From: Mycobacterium sp. GA-1285
GTDB lineage: Bacteria; Actinomycetota; Actinomycetes; Mycobacteriales; Mycobacteriaceae
Direction: 5' to 3'
Assembly: GCF_001499905.1 (NCBI RefSeq)
Contig: NZ_LQIS01000011.1
Span: 1 to 64,000, forward strand
DNA length: 64,000 nucleotides
Shown here in pieces: positions 25,385 through 33,790 of the stretch (positions within the stretch are counted from its first letter, which is position 1; every line of letters starts with the position of its first letter). A program made the translations under genes and the position numbers. The notes under the pieces are model-generated. The model did not search any database. It had not been told where the DNA came from and was given only the letters and a program-made list of their open reading frames with translations.

Positions 25385-26130
25385 CGCTCCGTCCCGGTGG
25401 CGGCTGACATACCCGTCGCCTTCCGAACGGGAGCCAGCATGTGTTGTTCGGCGAAATACAACGAAAGCTGTTTGGGATCAGCATGTTTGGCGAACGTCGC
25501 ACGGTCCCACCAAGCCAGTCGGGTTTCGTAACGCTCGTCGGGATACGGCGTCGGAGGAATCTTGGTCGCCAGAATGCCGCCGGACGAAAGCCATCGTTTG
25601 AGCACATAGGAGGCCGCCGTCGCGACGATGAACTGGATGTCGAGAAGCCCCATTGCGTGCAGCGGTGTTCTGGAGATCGCGTAGGTGAGCTGGCGGTTGC
25701 GATCGGGATCGTCCGTCACCCATGCGGTTTTCATCTCCACAACGCCGAATGGTAGACGGTCGCTGATCATCTTCCGTACCGCGTCGAAGCCCGGTTGGCC
25801 CTTCCACTCCAGCAGTGCGTGGGCCTCATCGGCGCACTGGTATGGCCCTTTCGCGCGTAGGCCACCGACGACCCTTCCCGTGCGGTCGACACAGGCGGCG
25901 AACAGAATCGTGTCCGAGCCCGAGTGCAACGCCTCCACGTCGAGCGCTTTCGCCACACCATGCTTGGTGTAACTGCGTGTGGCCCCGTGCACGAAATTCC
26001 GCCATAGCTCAGGTTCGACCGCGGGGTGTGCAAACGTGATTGAGCAGTCGGTCTCGGAGTCCCAGAAACTGGGAGTCTGTCGCAAACTGGCGGCAACATC
26101 GGTGGCGGGTCGGAATTGTGCAATGGTCAT
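25381..26130 (-). CDS. Uncharacterised protein, Rv1356c position; possible acyltransferase fold
   Basis: 249 residues from ATG 26130, overlapping the moeY-like start by ATGA. I do not recognise the family. The N-terminal part has SFWDSETDCSITFAHPAVEP and the core VVGGLRAKGPYQCADEAHAL, EWKGQPGFDAVRKMISDRLP, VVEMKTAWVTDDPDRNRQLT; the 'VVGGLR' strand and the following region loosely recall GNAT/autoinducer-synthase folds such as FeeM. It occupies the same place relative to moeY as Rv1356c does in M. tuberculosis. As the first gene of an operon with MoeY-like and c-di-GMP enzymes, it may supply or modify the substrate of the E1/nitroreductase fusion. Confidence 0.6.
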   Translation of the reverse strand: MTIAQFRPATDVAASLRQTPSFWDSETDCSITFAHPAVEPELWRNFVHGATRSYTKHGVAKALDVEALHSGSDTILFAACVDRTGRVVGGLRAKGPYQCADEAHALLEWKGQPGFDAVRKMISDRLPFGVVEMKTAWVTDDPDRNRQLTYAISRTPLHAMGLLDIQFIVATAASYVLKRWLSSGGILATKIPPTPYPDERYETRLAWWDRATFAKHADPKQLSLYFAEQHMLAPVRKATGMSAATGTER

Positions 26131-26432
26131 ATTCGTCCGATCATCGGGGCAGTTTCCATGGTCCGGTCGCTGCTGTTCACATGTGGATTTCCCACATCCA
26201 TCTGAGTATGTCGCCGAGTGCTGTTTTATTACCAGCAAGCGAAGTGATCTTGTTGTGAAAAAGTCCCTTGTCGCCGCGAAAGAAATTTCCGGTCGTGATG
26301 CGGTGTTCGCGCGCAGCTAATTGGTGACTGCCGGTTGCGAAATGAAATGAGTCCGCCCGCGGATTCGGTGTCCAAACCCGGGATGCGGTGGTTCACCTGC
26401 GCTTGTGTCGGCCGAGTGCCACCCTGTGAGAC
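26131..26432. promoter_or_regulatory. Divergent promoter region between the c-di-GMP operon and purU
   Basis: A 302-bp, relatively AT-rich gap with no gene. ATGTGGATTTCCCACAT (26181-26197; ATGTGG/CCACAT arms) lies about 50 bp before the first gene of the c-di-GMP operon and is an operator candidate. Nothing resembling a folate or glycine riboswitch was seen before purU. Confidence 0.4.
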
Positions 26433-27329
<897 letters not shown>

Positions 27330-27357
27330 CCGGCGTCGCCGGTACGAAGGAGAAGTA

Positions 27358-27810
27358 GTGAAGAAATTCAGCGACCTCGACGAGTTCATCGCGGCGCAGG
27401 GCAGCCAACTCGGCCCCACGGACTGGCTCGAAGTCACCCAGGACCGTGTCAACTTGTTCGCCGACGCGACCGAGGACCACCAGTGGATCCACGTCGACCC
27501 CGAGAAGGCGGCGAACGGGCCGTTCGGCGCGACGATCGCCCACGGCTTGCTGACGCTGTCGCTGCTCCCGCACTTCTCGCACCAGCTGTACACGGTCGGC
27601 AACGTCGCGATGGCGATCAACTACGGCTACAACAAGGTTCGTTTCATCACGCCGGTCAAGGTCGGCGCGAAGATCCGCGCCAGGGCAGAACTGACGAAGA
27701 TCGACCAGCTCGACGGCGCCGTGCAGTCGACGATGACCACGACGATCGAGATCGAGGGTTCGGAAAAGCCTGCCGCGGTTGCGGAGTCGATCGTCCGCTT
27801 CATTCGCTGA
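27358..27810 (+). CDS. MaoC-like (R)-specific enoyl-CoA hydratase
   Basis: 150 residues from GTG 27358 with GAAGGAGAAGTA upstream. A single hot-dog hydratase domain: FADATEDHQWIHVDPEKAAN gives the catalytic D40 and H45 of hydratase 2 enzymes, and GPFGATIAHGLLTLSLLPHF is the conserved helix and Ser/Gly pocket. It closely resembles M. tuberculosis Rv0130 (HtdZ) in length and motif. It hydrates trans-2-enoyl-CoA to (R)-3-hydroxyacyl-CoA in the cytoplasm. It converges on the SDR gene with a 4-bp gap. Confidence 0.88.
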   Translation: MKKFSDLDEFIAAQGSQLGPTDWLEVTQDRVNLFADATEDHQWIHVDPEKAANGPFGATIAHGLLTLSLLPHFSHQLYTVGNVAMAINYGYNKVRFITPVKVGAKIRARAELTKIDQLDGAVQSTMTTTIEIEGSEKPAAVAESIVRFIR

Positions 27811-27814
27811 GACT

Positions 27815-28633
27815 TCAGTACTGGGTGGAGCCCTGATCCACCGGAATGGCAGTCGCCGTCATGTGTTTCGACTCGTCGCCGGCCAACCAGCACACCACGT
27901 CGGCCACGTCCTCGGGTTGCAGCACCCACGTCGGGAGAAACGGCGTCATCATGTGCTGTAACTGAGGGTTGGTCTCCATCACCTTGGCGATCGCGCTGAT
28001 CATGTCGCCCGAGCCCATCGCGGTGTTGACCGGGCCCGGGTGCACGCTGTTGACGCGGATCGAGTGCTTTCCGAGTTCGGCGGCGAGCGCACGGGCCATG
28101 CCGGTGACGGCATGCTTGCTGGCGGTGTAGTGAACCATGAACGGCTGCAACTTGATTCCCGCGGCCGAGCTGATCAGGATGATGGACCCGCCCCGGCCGC
28201 CGTCGACGATGTGCTGGGCACCGGCCCGCACGGTGTTGAAGGTGCCCGTCACGTTGATGTCCATCACGTCGCGGAAATCCTCCGGCGTGATTTCGTCCCA
28301 CGCCTGAGGGGGCGAGATACCGGCGTTGGCGACGATCACATCGAGGCGGCCGAATTCGGCGACACCCTCGGTGACGATCTCGTTGAGGGTCTCGGCGTCG
28401 CGGATGTCGGTCTGCGAGGTGAGGATGCGACGACCGGTGGTCTCGACCAGGCGGGCCGTCTCGGCCAGGTCCTCCGGAGTCGCATGGTCGTAAGGCACGC
28501 AGTCCGGAAGCTTTCCCGCGATGTCGACGGCGATGATGTCGGCGCCCTCGGTGGCCATCCGGACGGCGTGTGCGCGACCCTGGCCCCTTGCGGCGCCGGT
28601 GATGAACGCGACCTTGTCGGCGAGCCTGTTCAT
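27815..28633 (-). CDS. Mycofactocin-coupled short-chain dehydrogenase
   Basis: 272 residues from ATG 28633, overlapping the FadE stop (ATGA). Cofactor motif is VAFITGAARGQGRAHAVRMA, then IIAVDIAGKL followed by an insertion of about 25 residues before the TDIRD Asp; this insert near the adenine pocket marks the actinobacterial mycofactocin-coupled SDR family, in which NAD is bound permanently and re-oxidised by mycofactocin. Catalytic residues lie in LISSAAGIKLQPFMVHYTAS (Ser, Tyr) and KHAVTGMARAL (Lys). It probably oxidises the hydroxyacyl or alcohol product of the FadE gene in the same operon. No mycofactocin biosynthesis genes are in this window. Confidence 0.8.
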   Translation of the reverse strand: MNRLADKVAFITGAARGQGRAHAVRMATEGADIIAVDIAGKLPDCVPYDHATPEDLAETARLVETTGRRILTSQTDIRDAETLNEIVTEGVAEFGRLDVIVANAGISPPQAWDEITPEDFRDVMDINVTGTFNTVRAGAQHIVDGGRGGSIILISSAAGIKLQPFMVHYTASKHAVTGMARALAAELGKHSIRVNSVHPGPVNTAMGSGDMISAIAKVMETNPQLQHMMTPFLPTWVLQPEDVADVVCWLAGDESKHMTATAIPVDQGSTQY

Positions 28634-29802
28634 GAGCGCTCCTTCTGCGCTGCCTTGACGAGGTTCGACCCGATGATGAGCCGCTGAATCTCGCTGGTGC
28701 CCTCGTAGAGCCGCAGCAGCCGGACATCGCGGTATATCCGTTCGACGGGAACCTCGCGCATGTAGCCACTGCCGCCGTGGATCTGAACCGCGAGATCGGC
28801 GACGTCGCCCGCCATTTCGGTGCAGAACAGCTTGGCCGCCGACGGCGCCATCCTGCGGTCCTCGCCGGTGACCCATTGGCGCGCGGTGTCGCGGACCAAG
28901 GCGCGGCCGGCCATCACACCGGTCTGCTGGTCGGCGAGCATCGCCTGCACCAACTGGAAGTCGCCGATCGGTGTACCTCCCTGGGTCGCGGTCGCGGCGT
29001 AGGCGACCGACTCGTCGAGCGCCCGTTGCGCGGCCCCGACCGCCAGAGCGGCGATGTGTACACGTCCGCGCGCCAACGAGATCATCGCGGCGCGGTAACC
29101 GATGTCCTCGCTACCGCCGACGAGCGCTTCGGCGGGCACCCGCACGTCGTCGAAGCTGACGTCGGCGGTCCACGCGCCTTCCTGGCCCATCTTCGCGTCC
29201 TTGGCGCCGACCTGGACACCGGCGGTGTCGGCAGGTACCAGGAACACGGCGATGCCCGCGCCGTCCGCATCGGCGGGTCGGCTGCGGGCGAACACGACGA
29301 AAAGGTCGGCGGTCGGGGCGTTGGTGATGAACCGCTTCTGACCCGCGATCACCCAATCGTCACCGTCGCGAACGGCTTTGGTGCGAAGGCCCGACGGATT
29401 GGAGCCCGCGCCGGGCTCGGTCAGCGCGAAAGAGGCGACGACGTCGCCGGTGGCCATCGGCTCGAGCCAGCGCGCCTTCTGCTCGTCGGTCCCGAACCCG
29501 ACCAGTACCTGCCCGGCGATGCCGTTGTTCGTGCCGAACATCGAGCGCAGGGCCAGCGAGGTGTAGCCCAGCTCCATCGCCAGCTCGACGTCCTGCGACA
29601 GGTTCAGACCCAGCCCGCCCCACTCCTGCGGAATCGCGTAGCCGAAGAGCCCCATCTTCTTGGCCTGCTCGCGAAGGTCGTCGGGCACCCGGTCCTCGGC
29701 CAGGATCTCGTGCTCGCGGGGGATCACCGCGGTCCGGACGAAGTGACGGGTCTGCGCCAGGATCTCCTGGAAGTCCTCGTCGCTGACCTCGGACGTCGTC
29801 AT
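28630..29802 (-). CDS. Acyl-CoA dehydrogenase (complete, single-subunit type)
   Basis: 390 residues, ATG 29802 with GAGGAG 6 nt upstream. All family landmarks are present: SFALTEPGAGSNPSGLRTKA (flavin/substrate loop), KRFITNAPTADLFVVFARSR, VQIHGGSGYMREVPVERIYR and the catalytic LYEGTSEIQRLIIGSNLVKA with the Glu of YEGT. It oxidises a CoA thioester to the 2,3-enoyl form with FAD, passing electrons to ETF. First gene of a two-gene operon with the mycofactocin-coupled SDR, divergent from the fabG-thiolase-fadE-gntR operon across a 172-bp region that carries a 19-bp palindrome. Confidence 0.9.
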   Translation of the reverse strand: MTTSEVSDEDFQEILAQTRHFVRTAVIPREHEILAEDRVPDDLREQAKKMGLFGYAIPQEWGGLGLNLSQDVELAMELGYTSLALRSMFGTNNGIAGQVLVGFGTDEQKARWLEPMATGDVVASFALTEPGAGSNPSGLRTKAVRDGDDWVIAGQKRFITNAPTADLFVVFARSRPADADGAGIAVFLVPADTAGVQVGAKDAKMGQEGAWTADVSFDDVRVPAEALVGGSEDIGYRAAMISLARGRVHIAALAVGAAQRALDESVAYAATATQGGTPIGDFQLVQAMLADQQTGVMAGRALVRDTARQWVTGEDRRMAPSAAKLFCTEMAGDVADLAVQIHGGSGYMREVPVERIYRDVRLLRLYEGTSEIQRLIIGSNLVKAAQKERS

Positions 29803-29903
29803 CCTGTGCTCCTCGTCGCTCTTCTCCGGCGCGAACGTTCGTCAGCGCGAGATTCCTTGGACAGGTCGCGCGGGGAACGTTCGGCACACGCTGAACTGGC
29901 GCG

Positions 29904-29922
29904 ATCATATATGAAATATGAT
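29904..29922. promoter_or_regulatory. 19-bp palindrome between divergent beta-oxidation operons
   Basis: ATCATATATGAAATATGAT has perfect 7-bp arms around a 5-bp centre and is very AT-rich for this genome. It stands 102 bp before the fadE start (minus) and 53 bp before the fabG-like start (plus). The GntR gene that closes the plus-strand operon (33122) is the obvious candidate to bind it and control both operons. Confidence 0.5.
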
Positions 29923-29974
29923 GTTCGACTGATGCGGCCCCCGGTGGGCCTTGACCAGCGGAAGGGGTGATCAG

Positions 29975-30715
29975 GTGTCGCTGTTGACCGGGCAGACGGC
30001 GGTCGTGACCGGAGGTGCACAGGGGCTGGGATTCGCGATCGCCGAGCGGTATATCGCCGAGGGCGCTCGAGTGGTACTCGGGGATCTCGATCTGGCGGCG
30101 ACCGAGCAGGCGGCCAAGCGACTCGGTGGCGAGGACGTCGCGATCGCCGTGCGCAGCGACGTCACGAAAGCCGACGACGTCGAGGCGTTGGTCCGCGCCG
30201 CGGTGGAGCGGTTCGGTGGCCTGGACATCATGGTCAACAATGCCGGGATCACCCGTGACGCAACCCTTCGCAAGATGACCGAAGAGCAGTTCGATCAGGT
30301 CATCGCCGTGCACCTCAAGGGCACATGGAACGGGCTGAAGGCGGCCGCTCCGGTCATGCGGGAGAACAAGAGTGGCGCCATCATCAACATGTCGTCGATC
30401 TCGGGCAAGGTCGGTCTGGTCGGGCAGACGAACTATTCGGCAGCCAAGGCCGGCGTCGTGGGCATGACCAAGGCGGCCGCCAAGGAGCTGGCCCATCTGG
30501 GCGTGCGGGTCAACGCGATTCAGCCCGGGTTGATCCGCTCGGCGATGACCGAAGCGATGCCACAACGCATTTGGGACTCCAAGCTCGCCGAGGTGCCGAT
30601 GGGTCGCGCCGGTGAGCCCGACGAGGTCGCCAAGGTCGCGCTGTTTCTGGCCAGTGATTTGTCGTCATACATGACCGGCACGGTCCTCGAGGTCACCGGC
30701 GGGAGGTACGTCTGA
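29975..30715 (+). CDS. FabG-like SDR (3-oxoacyl reductase / 3-hydroxyacyl-CoA dehydrogenase)
   Basis: 246 residues from GTG 29975, chosen for GAAGGGG upstream; earlier TTG/GTG codons exist. Motifs: [20 protein letters not shown] (cofactor), [20 protein letters not shown], and catalytic [20 protein letters not shown] (Ser, Tyr, Lys). 'NNAGITRD' with the C-terminal [17 protein letters not shown] is typical of FabG-type reductases, which in fatty-acid or steroid degradation operons often act as 3-hydroxyacyl-CoA dehydrogenases. It is followed directly by a thiolase and a FadE, completing a beta-oxidation set that lacks only a hydratase; the MaoC or an EchA could supply that. Confidence 0.85.
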   Translation: MSLLTGQTAVVTGGAQGLGFAIAERYIAEGARVVLGDLDLAATEQAAKRLGGEDVAIAVRSDVTKADDVEALVRAAVERFGGLDIMVNNAGITRDATLRKMTEEQFDQVIAVHLKGTWNGLKAAAPVMRENKSGAIINMSSISGKVGLVGQTNYSAAKAGVVGMTKAAAKELAHLGVRVNAIQPGLIRSAMTEAMPQRIWDSKLAEVPMGRAGEPDEVAKVALFLASDLSSYMTGTVLEVTGGRYV

Positions 30716-31929
30716 TGCGCGAGGCCGTCATCTGCGAACCGGTGCGTACGCCGATCGGCCGCTACGGCGGAATGTTCAAGTCTCTGACCGCCGTTGACCT
30801 CGGCGTCACCGCACTCAAGGGTTTGCTTGAGCGCACCGGAATCCACCCCGCCGCAGTCGAGGACGTGATTCTCGGTCATTGCTACCCGAGCAGCGAGGCG
30901 CCCGCCATCGGACGTGTCGTGGCGCTGGATGCGGGTCTTCCGGTGACGGTGCCCGGTATGCAGGTCGACCGGCGGTGCGGTTCGGGTCTGCAGGCCGTCA
31001 TCCAGGCCTGTCTTCAGGTTGCCAACGGCGACAGCGACGTCGTGGTCGCGGGCGGCGCCGAGAGCATGAGCAACGTGACGTTCTACTCGACCGACATCAG
31101 GTGGGGGTCCAAGTCCGGCGGCGTCATGCTGCACGACTCGCTGGCCCGCGGACGCACGACCGCAGGCGGCAGGAACCATCCGGTTCCCGGCGGCATGCTC
31201 GAGACCGCGGAGAACCTGCGCAGGCAGTACGGCATCTCGCGCCAGGAACAGGACGAACTTGCCGTGAGGTCGCATCAGCGCGCGGTGGCCGCCCAGAAGG
31301 ACGGCATCCTGGCCGAGGAGATCGTGCCGGTGATGGTGCAGACCCGCCACGGGGAGGAGCGGATCGACACCGACGAACACCCGAGGCCCGACACCTCGCT
31401 CGAGTCACTGGCAAAGCTGAAACCCGTTCTCGGTAAGCAGGATCCGGAGGCGACGGTCACCGCGGGCAATGCGAGCGGCCAGAACGACGCCGCATCGATG
31501 TGCGTGGTGACCACGCGCGACAAAGCCGAGGAGCTGGGGCTGACACCGCTGGTGCGCCTGGTGTCGTGGGGCTCGGCGGGCGTGGCGCCGAATGTCATGG
31601 GTATCGGGCCCGTGCCCGCGACGGCGGCCGCGCTGGCCAAGGCGGGGCTGACGTTGAGCGATATCGACCTGATCGAGCTGAACGAGGCCTTCGCGGCGCA
31701 GGCGCTTGCCGTGATGCGGGAGTGGAACTTCGGCGAGGCGGACGCCGAACGCACGAACGTGCACGGCTCCGGCATCTCGCTGGGGCACCCCGTCGGCGCG
31801 ACGGGAGGCCGGATGCTGGCGACGCTGGCGCGCGAACTGACCAGGCGCGGCGCCCGCTACGGCCTGGAGACCATGTGCATCGGCGGAGGCCAGGGGCTGG
31901 CAGCGGTGTTCGAGAGGGTAGGGGCATGA
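30715..31929 (+). CDS. Thiolase (acetyl-CoA acyltransferase)
   Basis: 404 residues, starting in the last base of the SDR stop (TGATG). The nucleophile is in MQVDRRCGSGLQAVIQACLQ, the base His in SGISLGHPVGATGGRMLATL, and the second Cys in LETMCIGGGQGLAAVFERVG; the start AVICEPVRTPIGRYGGMFKS is also typical. A full catalytic set, so it should cleave 3-ketoacyl-CoA to release acetyl-CoA or propionyl-CoA. Middle gene of a tightly overlapping operon fabG-thiolase-fadE-gntR. Confidence 0.9.
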   Translation: MREAVICEPVRTPIGRYGGMFKSLTAVDLGVTALKGLLERTGIHPAAVEDVILGHCYPSSEAPAIGRVVALDAGLPVTVPGMQVDRRCGSGLQAVIQACLQVANGDSDVVVAGGAESMSNVTFYSTDIRWGSKSGGVMLHDSLARGRTTAGGRNHPVPGGMLETAENLRRQYGISRQEQDELAVRSHQRAVAAQKDGILAEEIVPVMVQTRHGEERIDTDEHPRPDTSLESLAKLKPVLGKQDPEATVTAGNASGQNDAASMCVVTTRDKAEELGLTPLVRLVSWGSAGVAPNVMGIGPVPATAAALAKAGLTLSDIDLIELNEAFAAQALAVMREWNFGEADAERTNVHGSGISLGHPVGATGGRMLATLARELTRRGARYGLETMCIGGGQGLAAVFERVGA

Positions 31930-33119
31930 CCAAACTCGCCCAGACGGTCGGCCTGACCGATGTGCAGACCGAAATCCTGTCCACCGTGCGCCAATTCGTC
32001 GAGAAAGAGATCATCCCGAACGCGCCGGACTTCGAGAGGACTGACACCTACCCCCAGGCCATCGTCGATGCGATGAAGGAGATGGGGCTGTTCGGCTTGA
32101 TGATTCCCGAGTCCTACGGTGGCCTCGGCGAATCGCTGTTGACGTACGCGCTGTGCGTCGAGGAGTTGGCGCGCGGTTGGATGAGCATCTCCGGTGTGCT
32201 CAACACCCACTTCATCGTCGCCTACATGCTGCGTCAGCACGGCACCGATGCGCAGAAGCAGCACTACCTGCCGCGGATGGCGACGGGGGAGACGCGCGGC
32301 GCCTTCTCGATGTCCGAACCCGAGCTGGGATCCGACGTCGCCGCGATCCGCACGCGGGCGACCCGCAACGACGACGGCACCTATCGGATCGACGGTCAGA
32401 AGATGTGGCTGACCAACGGCGGCACGTCGACGTTGATCGCGGTGCTGGTACGCACCGACGAGGGGGCCGACAAACCGCACCGCAACCTGACCGCGTTCCT
32501 CGTCGAAAAGCCGGTCGGCTATGGCGAAGTCGCGCCGGGCTTGACGATTCCGGGCAAACTCGACAAGCTCGGCTACAAGGGCATCGACACCACCGAGTTG
32601 ATCTTCGACGGCTACGAGGCCCAGGCTGACGACATCCTCGGCGAGGCCCCCGGGCAGGGTTTCTTCCAGATGATGGACGGCATCGAGGTCGGCCGGGTCA
32701 ACGTCTCGGCGCGTGCCTGCGGCGTGGGCATCCGTGCCTTCGAACTCGCCGTGCGCTACGCCCAGCAGCGGCAGACGTTCGGTAAGCCGATCTCCGAGCA
32801 TCAGGCCATCGCCTTCCAATTGGCAGAGATGGCGACCAAAGTCGAGGCGGCGCACCTGATGATGGTCAACGCCGCCCGGCTGAAGGACTCTGGGGAACGC
32901 AACGACGTCGCGGCCGGAATGGCGAAGTACCTTGCGAGCGAGTTCTGCTCGGAGGTCACGCAGCAGAGCTTCCGGATCCACGGCGGTTACGGGTACTCGA
33001 AGGAATACGAGATCGAGCGGTTGATGCGCGATGCGCCGTTCCTTCTGATCGGTGAGGGCACGAGCGAGATCCAGAAGAACATCATCAGCAAGCGGTTGCT
33101 CGCCGACTATCAGGTCTGA
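31926..33119 (+). CDS. Acyl-CoA dehydrogenase
   Basis: 397 residues, overlapping the thiolase stop by ATGA. Motifs: GAFSMSEPELGSDVAAIRTR, KMWLTNGGTSTLIAVLVRTD, RYAQQRQTFGKPISEHQAIA, FRIHGGYGYSKEYEIERLMR and catalytic GEGTSEIQKNIISKRLLADY. The catalytic Glu lies in GEGT instead of the usual YEGT, still with Glu present. It is a soluble FAD enzyme introducing the double bond at C2-C3 of the operon's CoA substrate. A GntR gene follows after 2 bp. Confidence 0.9.
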   Translation: MTKLAQTVGLTDVQTEILSTVRQFVEKEIIPNAPDFERTDTYPQAIVDAMKEMGLFGLMIPESYGGLGESLLTYALCVEELARGWMSISGVLNTHFIVAYMLRQHGTDAQKQHYLPRMATGETRGAFSMSEPELGSDVAAIRTRATRNDDGTYRIDGQKMWLTNGGTSTLIAVLVRTDEGADKPHRNLTAFLVEKPVGYGEVAPGLTIPGKLDKLGYKGIDTTELIFDGYEAQADDILGEAPGQGFFQMMDGIEVGRVNVSARACGVGIRAFELAVRYAQQRQTFGKPISEHQAIAFQLAEMATKVEAAHLMMVNAARLKDSGERNDVAAGMAKYLASEFCSEVTQQSFRIHGGYGYSKEYEIERLMRDAPFLLIGEGTSEIQKNIISKRLLADYQV

Positions 33120-33121
33120 CG

Positions 33122-33790
33122 GTGACAGCATCCGAATTCGCCTTCCGGCCTCAACTCGCCGAGGACGTAGCACGTTTCGTGCGCAAACGCATCTTCGACG
33201 GCACCTATGCCGCCGGTGAGTACGTGCGGCTGGACCAACTGGCCGCCGAGCTCGGCATCAGCGTCACCCCGGTCCGCGAGGCGCTGTTCGAGCTGAAGGC
33301 CGAAGGGCTGCTCACCCAACAGCCGCGGCGGGGATTCGTCGTGCTGCCGGTGACCGGGCGTGATCTCACCGACGTGTCGAATGTGCAGGCCTACATCGGC
33401 GGTGAGCTCGCGGCGCGCGCCGCAGCCAACATCACCGACGAACAACTTCGCGACCTGAAACAGATCCAAACCGATCTGGAAGCGGCGTACGCCGCCGCCG
33501 AAGACGAACGAGCGGTACGGCTCAACCACGAATTCCACCGCGCCATCAACGTCGCCGCGGACTCGCCCAAGCTGGCCCAGTTGATGTCTCAGATCACCCG
33601 CTATGCCCCCGAGTCGGTGTTCCCGGTCATCGCGGGCTGGCCGGAGCTGTCGAACGATCACCACCGCAGGCTGCTGGGTGCGCTGGAGCAGCACGACGAG
33701 GACCGTGCCCGCGCCGAGATGTCCGACCATCTCGCGGCGGGGGCGAAGCCGTTGATCGAACACCTCAGAGCGCGCGGCGTGGTCACCTGA
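33122..33790 (+). CDS. GntR-family (FCD) regulator
   Basis: 222 residues from GTG 33122. Winged helix-turn-helix: DVARFVRKRIFDGTYAAGEY, DQLAAELGISVTPVREALFE, GLLTQQPRRGFVVLPV. The C-terminal FCD domain has the metal/ligand pattern NHEFHRAINVAADSPKLAQL and SNDHHRRLLGALEQHDEDRA with conserved His/Asp. FadR-subfamily members sense acyl-CoA or organic acids. As last gene of the fabG-thiolase-fadE operon it is expected to control it, probably at the palindrome 29904-29922. Its end overlaps the convergent ligase stop by 8 bp. Confidence 0.85.
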   Translation: MTASEFAFRPQLAEDVARFVRKRIFDGTYAAGEYVRLDQLAAELGISVTPVREALFELKAEGLLTQQPRRGFVVLPVTGRDLTDVSNVQAYIGGELAARAAANITDEQLRDLKQIQTDLEAAYAAAEDERAVRLNHEFHRAINVAADSPKLAQLMSQITRYAPESVFPVIAGWPELSNDHHRRLLGALEQHDEDRARAEMSDHLAAGAKPLIEHLRARGVVT

